Shown piece by piece: positions 1 to 6,335 of a DNA stretch of 8,558 nucleotides; positions within the stretch are counted from its first letter, which is position 1; each line of letters starts with the position of its first letter. The notes beneath the pieces are model-generated. The model made no database searches and was not told the origin of the DNA. It worked only from the letters and a program-made list of their open reading frames with translations. Made by a program: the position numbers and the translations under genes. The DNA comes from an uncultured Candidatus Melainabacteria bacterium (GTDB lineage Bacteria; Cyanobacteriota; Vampirovibrionia; LMEP-6097), in contig CALBDR010000087.1 in assembly GCA_937927525.1 (NCBI GenBank), positions 1 to 8,558 on the forward strand. The letters run 5' to 3'.

Positions 1-294
1 GGTATGTCCGCTACGAATAAAGACTTACCTCCATATTTTATGTTTGGTTTAACTCCAGCTATAGCTGCGACGATTAATCGTCATGGCTTAAAAAAATATG
101 GTTTTAAAAATGAAGTAATTAATGAAGTTTTTAAAGCCTTTAAAATTATTTATAAAAGTGGTGTACCTCTACCTCAGGCAATAGAAAGATTAGATGAGGA
201 GCTTATCAAGTCAGAAGAAATTGATTATCTAATTGAGTTTCTGAAAAGTTCTAAGCGTGGTATAAAGCTAGGTAGATCAGCTCTCAGAGTTTAA
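1..294 (+). CDS. lpxA: LpxA, acyl-ACP--UDP-N-acetylglucosamine O-acyltransferase (C-terminal part, 5' end outside window)
   Basis: This is the C-terminal ~97 residues of LpxA, the cytoplasmic trimeric enzyme that transfers an R-3-hydroxyacyl chain from ACP to UDP-GlcNAc in the first step of lipid A synthesis. The reading frame is open from base 1, so the ATG at base 4 is an internal codon and not the start. Visible family features are the end of the last beta-helix coil (DLPPY, equivalent to DVPPF/Y), the GLKKYGF helix start matching the GLKRRGF signature, the helical tail with a YKSG turn, and the SSKRGI terminus typical of the family. The catalytic His and the hexapeptide repeats lie upstream, off the window; full-length LpxA is about 260 residues. 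The stop codon is 2 nt before def, so the two genes are probably co-transcribed. LpxA identity is well supported; LpxD and other hexapeptide acyltransferases lack this C-terminal helix pattern. Confidence 0.88.
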   Translation, partial: GMSATNKDLPPYFMFGLTPAIAATINRHGLKKYGFKNEVINEVFKAFKIIYKSGVPLPQAIERLDEELIKSEEIDYLIEFLKSSKRGIKLGRSALRV

Positions 295-296
295 TT

Positions 297-860
297 ATGT
301 CAAAACGTAAAATACTTAAGTATGGATCAGAGATTCTTAGGCGTGCTTCGACGCCAGTAACTAAGTTTGATAAGCGTTTGAAGAAAATAGTTGATGACAT
401 GCTTGATACTATGTATGCAGCTAATGGAGTGGGTTTGGCTGCACCTCAAGTCGGTATTAATCAGAGAATAGTAGTTGTAGATGCTGAGTATGGCTCAGAT
501 AGATACGATGAAGAAGGTAATGCTACGGGAAGGAAAAATCCACGTAATCCTTTAATCTTAATTAATCCAGAGATAACTCACATGGAAGGTGAACTTGAAA
601 GCTTTGAAGGCTGTTTAAGTTTTCCTGACGTTTATTTTAATGTAACTCGTGCTCAGAAAATTAAGTTTAAATTCCATGATCTTAAAGGTAAGGAAATTAA
701 GATGGAAGCTGAGGGAGATCTCTTCTGCCGCTGTGTGCAACACGAACTTGATCATTTGAATGGACAGCTTTTTGTTGATATTGCCAACGATAAAACTATT
801 GCTAGAGATGAACTTGATAAGCATGGTTTTGCAAATGTTGATTCTCAGCCACTTGCTTAA
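297..860 (+). CDS. def: Peptide deformylase
   Basis: This 187-residue metalloenzyme removes the formyl group from the initiator methionine of nascent proteins at the ribosome exit. All three family motifs are intact: GVGLAAPQVG at about residues 44-53, EGCLS at 104-108 (Cys106 is the metal ligand), and QHELDH at 148-153 (His149 and His153 are metal ligands, Glu150 is catalytic). The order I-II-III and the length fit type 1 deformylases. A polar, Gly/Asp/Asn-rich stretch at about residues 64-85 lies between the first motif and the INPE strand and is longer than in E. coli. The tail (EL.K.GF ending in PLA) resembles cyanobacterial deformylases as I recall them. The start follows the lpxA stop by 2 nt with no clear Shine-Dalgarno sequence, suggesting re-initiation or coupling. 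The TAA stop shares a TTAA tetranucleotide with the stop of the convergent beta-lactamase pseudogene. Confidence 0.96.
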   Translation: MSKRKILKYGSEILRRASTPVTKFDKRLKKIVDDMLDTMYAANGVGLAAPQVGINQRIVVVDAEYGSDRYDEEGNATGRKNPRNPLILINPEITHMEGELESFEGCLSFPDVYFNVTRAQKIKFKFHDLKGKEIKMEAEGDLFCRCVQHELDHLNGQLFVDIANDKTIARDELDKHGFANVDSQPLA

Positions 861-1574
861 AGTAAATTAAACTTTGTTTTCAAAATTTCTTTAGTTAGTG
901 GGATTCTTGCTCGAACTGCTTTAGCTTTGAAAAATTCTTTATTACTTGGGCTATAAACATTTGTCGCGAAGAAATATTTATTAGAATTTTGTTCTAAATA
1001 GCCGATAAATCAAGACATTAGTTTGACCCCGTTATCGGTAGTTCCAGTTTTTCCTCTTAGGGTGTATTCGGGACTTTGCTTGAAGATCATGATCTTTTTA
1101 GCTGTATCTATGCTTGATTGCTTGAATGGCAGTTGGTTACTATCAAGCTTTTTCAAAAAGTCTATTTGTTCATAGGCTGAGACTTTAAAGCTTTGATCAA
1201 GCCAGCACTTATCAATTCTTTCACCTATTATTTGACTGCCATAATTACTTTCAGTGAGGTAGCTTTGCATTTTGCTGCGACCTATTTCTTTAATGAGTTT
1301 CTGATAAACCCATTCAGTTGAATATTTATAAGCTTGCCCTAGGTTTAGATCTTGGTTCCAAGACTCTATGAAATGCTTCGTTCCGTCCCACTTAAGAGTG
1401 ACTTTCTCATTTTCAATAACTCCAGAGTCTAAAATGGCTACAGTCGCAAAGATCTTAAAGCTAGAAGCAGGGCAAAGTCTTTTTTTTGCTCTCTTTCTTT
1501 ATATCTAAGCTATTGCAACCAAATCCAAGTATGGAAGCAAGAATTAGTAAAGTGATAATTTTAGTATCAATCAT
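857..1574 (-). pseudogene. Class D (OXA-type) beta-lactamase, inactivated by deletion, frameshift and nonsense mutation
   Basis: Conceptual translation gives a class D serine beta-lactamase, a periplasmic enzyme that hydrolyses beta-lactams. From ATG 1574-1572 comes a lipoprotein-like signal (hydrophobic LLILASILGFGC), then a lysine-rich stretch ending at TAG in the original frame. One base forward, the frame continues with CPASSFK (catalytic Ser of SxxK, codons at 1465-1454), ILDSGV, the KWDG segment, YSTEW where SxV is expected (S-T-E), YGS for YGN, DKCWL, SAYEQI.FL, and KTG (1051-1043). The frame is interrupted only by TGA at 1012-1010, exactly where the family has Trp (S-W-F-I-G-Y). The rest, FIGYLEQN through ILKTKFNLL, is intact to TAA at 859-857. 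Only about 15 residues separate the lipobox Cys from the active-site Ser, against roughly 45 in OXA enzymes, so the N-terminal strands are also deleted. The frameshift coincides with an A8 run (T8 at 1480-1487 on +). The start overlaps the upstream gene's stop as ATGATTGA. Its own remaining ORF covers only 1010-1270. Confidence 0.85.
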
Positions 1575-2751
1575 CGTGAAGTGAATTATTGTACCCCGTA
1601 AAGCTAATACAGTCTTTAAGTATAGAAAGACAAATATATTTCATGTCTACAGCACGTTCTTTAGAATTAACAGAAACTATTAAAGTTTTGCTATCTATTA
1701 CCAGGTCAGCAAAGATAATCACTTCTTTTGGGCTGCCATCCTGCAATTCTACCTCCAGAACTTCGTCCTTGAAATCAGACTTGTCTTTATATTTATCTAG
1801 ATTTTCCCATTTTACATCTTCAATATCTTTTAAATAGACCCATTCTTTTTTGTTTTTTGACGGAGTGAAAAATTGAGTTTCTTCAAGTTTTCTTATTAGA
1901 TCTTTTTGTTTACATTGAATTCTAAAATTCACGTCGATATTTTTCAATTCGTGTCCATTACAGTTAAAGGGAGTCTGCTTGCTAGTTTGCTTTGATTTTT
2001 CGAGCAAAGTTTCTAAATAGGTACTCATTATTTCTATGCTGAATGATTGTCTAATCTGCTTCATGTCAGTATTCTTAAATAAATTTTTTAGTTCTTGATT
2101 AATGAAGGCAATGTTTGATTTTTCTTGCTTACTTTTTTTAACGTTCTCTATAATATTTCTTAAATGATCAATCAGTTCTCTAAATGCATCACTGTCAGCA
2201 AGAAAGATATTCTCACATAGTTCTATCGGGTAGTTTTTTGGCTCCAAGAGTCTAGCTGAAATAATGTCACCTTCAAGCAGGCATTTGAGGACTTCTGGTG
2301 TTTTTATTCTTATGTCTTTTTTTGATAAATCAAGAGCATCAAGAAGAGAGACTTTCCCTTCTTCAGCATTGATTTTAATGACATGGTAAATGCTTAGATA
2401 AGAATCTTTGTAAGCTTTTGCATATTCAATTTCTTCCTCAGATAATCTTTCAGCTTCACATGCAAGAAAATCATCAATGAAATTCCATTCAAGTTTAGGA
2501 TTTTTTTCATCTGGATATTTGTTTATAAAAAAATTTTCGATGGCGCTTGCATAAAGAATCGTTTCATCATCTTCACCTAGAATTTCCTCAATCTCGTCCT
2601 CTTTACCAGATTGTCTTAAGGGCTCAAAGACTGCTTCATGAAAAGATGCTACAGCACCTTGAATACGCTTCTTGAATGATGTTTCTTTGAATTCTAAATA
2701 TTCTAATAACTTTTCAGTGATATCACTTTTAACTAGACTTAGGTTTGCCAT
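1567..2751 (-). CDS. Hypothetical protein, 394 aa, resembling the non-zinc part of SEC-C-associated proteins
   Basis: I do not recognise a named function. It is a soluble acidic protein with no signal peptide or membrane segment. Residues 1-60 are helical and charged. Residues about 88-170 (FIDDFLACEAERLSEEE, then SLSIYHVIKI, a V.LLDALD segment and LLEGDIISARLL) follow a pattern I associate with uncharacterised bacterial proteins, often linked to SEC-C motifs: a helical FLdwF segment, then a small beta domain with a DL/ARV signature. A helical, Lys-rich middle (190-255) follows. The C-terminal residues 345-385 (VIDSKTLIVSVNSKERA) match the 'L.l.vNS.eRae' segment of the same group. The Cys-rich SEC-C zinc motif itself is absent. 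ATG 2751-2749 is used, with no Shine-Dalgarno sequence visible. TGA at 1569-1567 overlaps the start of the beta-lactamase pseudogene by 8 nt, so the two were once translationally coupled. The coding reality is well supported by length and composition; the family link is tentative. Confidence 0.8.
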   Translation of the reverse strand: MANLSLVKSDITEKLLEYLEFKETSFKKRIQGAVASFHEAVFEPLRQSGKEDEIEEILGEDDETILYASAIENFFINKYPDEKNPKLEWNFIDDFLACEAERLSEEEIEYAKAYKDSYLSIYHVIKINAEEGKVSLLDALDLSKKDIRIKTPEVLKCLLEGDIISARLLEPKNYPIELCENIFLADSDAFRELIDHLRNIIENVKKSKQEKSNIAFINQELKNLFKNTDMKQIRQSFSIEIMSTYLETLLEKSKQTSKQTPFNCNGHELKNIDVNFRIQCKQKDLIRKLEETQFFTPSKNKKEWVYLKDIEDVKWENLDKYKDKSDFKDEVLEVELQDGSPKEVIIFADLVIDSKTLIVSVNSKERAVDMKYICLSILKDCISFTGYNNSLHDD

Positions 2752-2982
2752 TTTGGCTTATTTTAGCAAAATGTCACTATGCTTACTTAGCTCTTTCAAG
2801 TTTTAGCTCATCAATTTGATTTTGAATATAAGTAAATAAATTTTCTATTTTATGACAGAGTTGATTTAACTAGTGGTGTCTCTTACCAAAACCTAAAATG
2901 CATAAACTGCCCCCCCAAAAGAATTGATTTGCGGAAAAATGACCCCTAAAAATTTCCAATAAATTTTCATAAATTTATATAC
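2752..2982. other. Divergent intergenic region between the 394-aa gene and the LuxR-type gene
   Basis: These 231 bp must hold promoters for both flanking divergent genes. Visible items are as follows. A run of seven C lies at 2910-2916. A relatively GC-rich tract, TTGATTTGCGGAAAAATGACC within 2924-2944, recalls IS21-type end repeats. Three AAATTT boxes lie at 2950-2976, just before the LuxR-type start, and could be an operator or simply AT-rich promoter DNA. A weak sigma70-like pair is TTTCCA (2953-2958), 17 nt, TATATA (2976-2981). It abuts the ATG at 2983, so a transcript from it would be leaderless or would use the ATG at 2998. A possible coding remnant on the - strand is listed separately. 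None of these assignments is firm. Confidence 0.4.
2783..2869 (-). pseudogene. Possible remnant of a small coding sequence (28 codons, no start)
   Basis: On the - strand one frame reads 28 codons to a TAA at 2785-2783, giving a polar helix-like peptide (HKIENLFTYIQNQIDELK then LERAK). Its composition looks like genuine protein C-terminus rather than random AT-rich sequence. It has no start codon and is preceded in frame by TAG. It lies 31 bp upstream of the 394-aa gene on the same strand, so it may be the 3' end of a deleted upstream operon member. I do not recognise the family. It could equally be chance. Confidence 0.2.
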
Positions 2983-3327
2983 ATGAGTTTAACTGAGATG
3001 AGTGATAATTTTTTTCCTGCTGTGACATTTCGAGGACATCCTCTTACGGACAGGCAGCTAGGGATGTTAGAGTTACTGGGTAAAGGCTATTCGAACCGGG
3101 AGATTAGTGAGATTTTGATGCTGTCGATTAGGACAGTTGAATCTCATTTACATCGCTTGCGAACTCTTATCGCAAAAGCTACTGCGAGTAAAAGTGTCAA
3201 GATCAATGATAGACAGCTTGTACTATTTGCAAAAGAAATGCTCGATGGTTATGAGGCTTATAAAGCTTTGCAGGAGGGTGAAGAGAAGCTTACATCTTTT
3301 CAGGCGCAGAAATGCCAAGTAGTTTAA
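2983..3327 (+). CDS. Small LuxR/NarL-type helix-turn-helix DNA-binding protein
   Basis: This 114-residue protein consists essentially of a LuxR-type C-terminal HTH domain. Residues 21-60 carry the signature: LTDRQLGMLELL (first helix), GYSNREISEIL (scaffold helix), and SIRTVESHLHRL (recognition helix). A further ~50 residues form a helical, charged tail (INDRQLVLFAKEML and onwards). There is no receiver, PAS or ligand-binding domain, so it is either a stand-alone regulator (GerE-like in layout) or the output half of a split system. Targets are unknown. ATG 2983 is chosen as the longest frame; ATG 2998 (MSDNFF) is possible and neither has a Shine-Dalgarno sequence. Its last 12 codons lie inside the 3' end of the convergent argS. 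That argS end is conserved, so the tail of this protein has probably extended into argS. DNA-binding function is well supported; the regulated pathway is not known. Confidence 0.88.
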   Translation: MSLTEMSDNFFPAVTFRGHPLTDRQLGMLELLGKGYSNREISEILMLSIRTVESHLHRLRTLIAKATASKSVKINDRQLVLFAKEMLDGYEAYKALQEGEEKLTSFQAQKCQVV

Positions 3328-5098
3328 GGGCGTTAGCGATAACAATTTTACTTGCTAAAGCTATAGAAAGCCTTGCTTTCATGAGTCCTTCTGAAACACC
3401 TATAATTCTATTCTCGTTATAGAATTGATGGAAAAGACTTGCGAGGTTTTTTAAGTAAACAGTAACTTTATAAGGAGCTCTGATTTCTGCTGCGTCTTTT
3501 ATGACATTCGGAAATTCAATTAATTCTAAAATTAGAGTCCTGATCGTCTGTAAACTATCTTCATCAATGTTTTCACTAGATAAAGCTTGCAGAATTGCAT
3601 TTGGCTTGGTGAAAACATTTTCCTTAAGGTTTTGAAGTTCTGCTTCACTTAATTCTGGGGCTTCTTCTTCTTTTGTTTCGATGTTTATTTTAGTTGTGCT
3701 TAGGTTGCGCAGAATACTTGCAGCTCTAGCATGAGCATACTGAATATAATAGACAGGGTTGTCTTTGTCTTGTTTCTTAGCTAATTCTAAATCAAAAACC
3801 ATTCTGTTATTTGCTTGGCTGTCGATCAAGAAAAAGCGAAGCGCGTCATTACCAACTTCTTCTAGAAGCTCGTCTACGTTAACAATGTCACCTTTTCTTT
3901 TTGACATTTTTACTTCTACGCCATCTTTTTGAAGTGATACCATCTGAATGAAAATTAATTCAAGTAAGTCTGGGTCATAGTTTATAGCTTTGATTGCTCC
4001 TCTGATACCAGGTTCTTGTCCATGGTGGTCACCACCCCATATGTTTATTAATTTATCAAAGCCTCTGTCAAACTTGTTTTTATGGTAAGCAATATCGGCA
4101 GCTAAGTAAGTATAAACGCCTTGTGATTTTTGGATTACTCTATCTCTTTCATCTCCGAAGTGCTTTGCTTTAAACCAAAGTGCACCATCTTGTTCATAGA
4201 GATTACCGTTTTCTTTTAGGATTTTACATATTTCATTGACTTTATTATTCTCAATTTGGTGTAAGTTTTCCTTCTCTGAAAACCAGTTATCAAAATGTAC
4301 TTGCATATCTCCAAGTACTTTAGTCTGTAGATCAATAAATAAATCTTTTGCTACTTTACCAGCCAACTCGGCATCTAGAGTTTTGTAATCGATTTTTGTT
4401 TTTAGATTAGAGTCTGAATCAAGCTCTGCTTGAAGTTTTTCAGAGTAAACCTCAGGTTTGAGTACTTCAAGCATACTATCTAAAGGATAAGCTTCTTCTG
4501 GGTATTCACTTTCAGTAATAACCCCTTCTTGAATTTGAATGGCAGCTTTAGCTGACGCTGAAAGCTTTTCAATTTGAACTCCAGCGTCATTAATATAAAA
4601 TTCACTTAATACTTCATAGCCAGCCCAGTCAAGCAAGCTTGCAAGTGCACTTCCCAAAGCAGCTTGTCTACCATGCCCAAGGTGTAAATTACCAGTAGGG
4701 TTCGCTGAAACGTACTCTATCAGAACTTTATTCTTTTCTATTTTTGTTTTATCAAAGTATCCAAATTTATTTTTTTTTCTGTGAATTTCGACTAAAGAAT
4801 CTTCTAGGCAATCCCAATCAAAGATTATATTTATGAAGCCTGGTGGAACTACAGTGACTGAACCTATACTCTTGTAGTCAAGATATTTAACAATTGCTTC
4901 AGCTATTTTAATTGGTGCCATTTTTGCATCACGCGCAAGTTTCATCGCTATACTAATAGCTCTATCTCCATGGTCAGGGTTTTTACACTTATCTAAATCA
5001 ATTTCGTCAGGAACTTCTCTTAGTTGACCAAGTTCATCAGCATTGATGGCTTCCTGTATGGCATTTTTAAATAGGTTAATTATTTTATCTTCAAGCAT
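3290..5098 (-). CDS. argS: Arginyl-tRNA synthetase
   Basis: This cytoplasmic class I aminoacyl-tRNA synthetase of 602 residues charges tRNA-Arg with arginine using ATP. The N-terminal additive domain spans about residues 1-110, including the DHGD and PPGFIN patterns. The catalytic Rossmann fold carries EYVSANPTGNLHLGHGR, with the HIGH-equivalent HLGH at 139-142, then FYINDAG (167-173), WGGDHHG (354-360) and the KMSK loop (397-400, KMSKRKG). The anticodon-binding helical domain begins near DNPVYYIQYAHAR and ends with the family's usual LGISAPEKM. Length is normal (E. coli 577) with a modest insertion around residues 185-245. The start ATG at 5098-5096 overlaps the stop of the upstream unknown gene as ATGCTTGA, indicating translational coupling; an AGAAGAAG tract just before it may serve as a weak ribosome site. 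The 3' end overlaps the convergent LuxR-type gene by 38 bp. No T-box or other leader is visible because argS is internal to the operon. Confidence 0.97.
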   Translation of the reverse strand: MLEDKIINLFKNAIQEAINADELGQLREVPDEIDLDKCKNPDHGDRAISIAMKLARDAKMAPIKIAEAIVKYLDYKSIGSVTVVPPGFINIIFDWDCLEDSLVEIHRKKNKFGYFDKTKIEKNKVLIEYVSANPTGNLHLGHGRQAALGSALASLLDWAGYEVLSEFYINDAGVQIEKLSASAKAAIQIQEGVITESEYPEEAYPLDSMLEVLKPEVYSEKLQAELDSDSNLKTKIDYKTLDAELAGKVAKDLFIDLQTKVLGDMQVHFDNWFSEKENLHQIENNKVNEICKILKENGNLYEQDGALWFKAKHFGDERDRVIQKSQGVYTYLAADIAYHKNKFDRGFDKLINIWGGDHHGQEPGIRGAIKAINYDPDLLELIFIQMVSLQKDGVEVKMSKRKGDIVNVDELLEEVGNDALRFFLIDSQANNRMVFDLELAKKQDKDNPVYYIQYAHARAASILRNLSTTKINIETKEEEAPELSEAELQNLKENVFTKPNAILQALSSENIDEDSLQTIRTLILELIEFPNVIKDAAEIRAPYKVTVYLKNLASLFHQFYNENRIIGVSEGLMKARLSIALASKIVIANALKLLGISAPEKM

Positions 5099-6263
5099 CT
5101 TCTTCTAGTCTCTGTGCAAGTAAACTAATTGGGTTTACAAATGATTTTAAGGGTTGGTTTAAGCTCTTGGAGAGGGGAGTGAAATAGTCATCCATGAAGT
5201 TAACTGCGACTTGGTCGACAAATCTATCACCTCTTGCTATTGAGATTATGCCAGAGCTCAAAGACCTTATAATAGCAGAGTGAGACTGCTCTTTATACCT
5301 TTTTTTTGTGAATGAGAAGACCTGGCTAAAGCCAGGATCTTTTAATAGCATATAGCCGAAGCTTGGTGATTCACTCATGCTGAGATCAGCTACAAAAATA
5401 GGTTTTTCTGTATCAATTGGGGGGATACTTGACAGTAAATCCAAGTCATTTATTAGTAATACGAAGTTTGTTTCTTCTAGAGGTGCTTCTTCTATACCTA
5501 AATAGTTGAAAATAGAACGTATGTCTAAGACTATTTCATAGTCTAGTTTTTGGGAATTCGACAGGAAAAATCCTTTAATATTTTGTAACCTGTATTCTTC
5601 TAGAATTTCTTTAGTTAGAAAGATTAATGGTGAGCACAGACAGGCTTCATTTATTGAGCAGATGTTTTGGCTGTGGTATTCTTTAATCGTCTTATCTATA
5701 TAATATTCTTCAGCAATATCTAAGCCAAAGCTTTCATGGTTCGAATCGTATTTACGGTTTCTGGCGAAAATTATTCGATTGAAGAAATTGTGATTTTTTA
5801 TTATATTTACAAATAAAGAAAGGTTTACTTCTCTTCTGCGCTTAAATTCAGCGATTTCATTTGTTTCTATGCGATCTTCCATTTTATGCCATTCTTCTAA
5901 GGCTTTTTTATCTTTACCTTTAGAGCTTGCATATTTATGACTATAGTATGACCAGAGATAAATATCCTCACTTGCTGAGGATTTAACATCAGCGAGATTA
6001 ATCCGAAGAATTCTGAATTGTTTATGCTTTTCAGCTTTCTCATCAATTTTAGATAAACTTTTTAACAGTTCATTGAATTTAAAATTAAGATCCTCAAGCT
6101 TATACTTATGATTAGTAAAGTTTAATTTAGGATTATTAGAAAAAAGAAAAGATTCTAAGTCAATAAAAACTTTGTCAGCCTCTCTAAGCTTCTCTGTATA
6201 AGAGATACCTAAGTACTCTAGATAAGATTGGAACTCTTTTTTCTGAAAATTTGTATAATACAT
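5091..6263 (-). CDS. Uncharacterised protein, divergent DUF4127-like, first gene of the argS operon
   Basis: This is a soluble 390-residue protein with no signal peptide or transmembrane segment. I recognise no enzyme motif with certainty. The layout follows what I recall of DUF4127 proteins (about 500 aa). A 'D.vfIDLESFL' strand at 30-40 stands where the family has an ISxDML-like strand. A helical stretch precedes FRILRINL at 83-90 (family fR.mR). IYLWSYYSHKYAS lies at 101-113 (family dyW.Y...). A charged helix with KRRREVNLSLF at 141-151 matches the R..N..l segment. VLLIND lies at 268-273, and PIFVADLS at 288-295 matches the v.l.Dv segment. A terminal helix has RFVDQVAVNFMDDYF at 347-361. 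The family's ~100-residue N-terminal domain and the usual DD motif near residue 170 are missing, so it would be a shortened, divergent member. The stop overlaps the argS start by 8 nt. The start ATG has a weak AAGTGA just upstream. Family assignment is tentative. Confidence 0.75.
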   Translation of the reverse strand: MYYTNFQKKEFQSYLEYLGISYTEKLREADKVFIDLESFLFSNNPKLNFTNHKYKLEDLNFKFNELLKSLSKIDEKAEKHKQFRILRINLADVKSSASEDIYLWSYYSHKYASSKGKDKKALEEWHKMEDRIETNEIAEFKRRREVNLSLFVNIIKNHNFFNRIIFARNRKYDSNHESFGLDIAEEYYIDKTIKEYHSQNICSINEACLCSPLIFLTKEILEEYRLQNIKGFFLSNSQKLDYEIVLDIRSIFNYLGIEEAPLEETNFVLLINDLDLLSSIPPIDTEKPIFVADLSMSESPSFGYMLLKDPGFSQVFSFTKKRYKEQSHSAIIRSLSSGIISIARGDRFVDQVAVNFMDDYFTPLSKSLNQPLKSFVNPISLLAQRLEEDA

Positions 6264-6291
6264 TCACTTAAATAGGCTATATTGTTATATA

Positions 6292-6323
6292 AAGCTAAGC
6301 TTAATATCTATTAAGAATAGCTT
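6292..6323. promoter_or_regulatory. 32-bp imperfect dyad in a divergent promoter region (candidate operator)
   Basis: The 66-72 bp between the divergent argS-operon gene and the ApaG-HspQ gene contain a dyad with 15-nt arms and a 2-nt centre (TC). The arms are AAGCTAAGCTTAATA and TATTAAGAATAGCTT. Thirteen of 15 positions pair: seven inner, two mismatched, six outer. Its place between two divergent start codons fits a symmetric protein-binding site better than a terminator, and no T-run follows on either strand. TATA-rich hexamers flank it, but I cannot assign -35/-10 boxes securely. The regulator is unknown. Confidence 0.4.
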
Positions 6324-6335
6324 ATTTCTTTGATT

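Noticed and set aside
615..824. Antisense open frame inside def
   Set aside because: It lies wholly within the well-supported deformylase gene and its translation has no recognisable pattern.
1010..1012. TGA recoded as Trp, making the beta-lactamase C-terminus functional
   Set aside because: Two other genes here end at TGA exactly where the next gene starts, Trp is TGG elsewhere, and the frameshift and deletion would still break the gene.
1473..1492. Programmed ribosomal frameshift in the lactamase at A AAA AAG
   Set aside because: The slippery heptamer supports a -1 shift, whereas the domain lies in the +1 frame. The TGA and N-terminal deletion also point to decay.
1589..1837. + strand open frame opposite the 394-aa gene
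   Set aside because: Low-complexity Ser/Thr/Leu composition typical of the complement of an AT-rich gene.
3137..3322. Second + strand frame within the LuxR-type gene
   Set aside because: Shadow of the HTH gene in another frame, with no domain pattern of its own.
6292..6323. Dyad as an intrinsic terminator
   Set aside because: It lies between two divergent start codons, is AT-rich and has no T-run on either strand.
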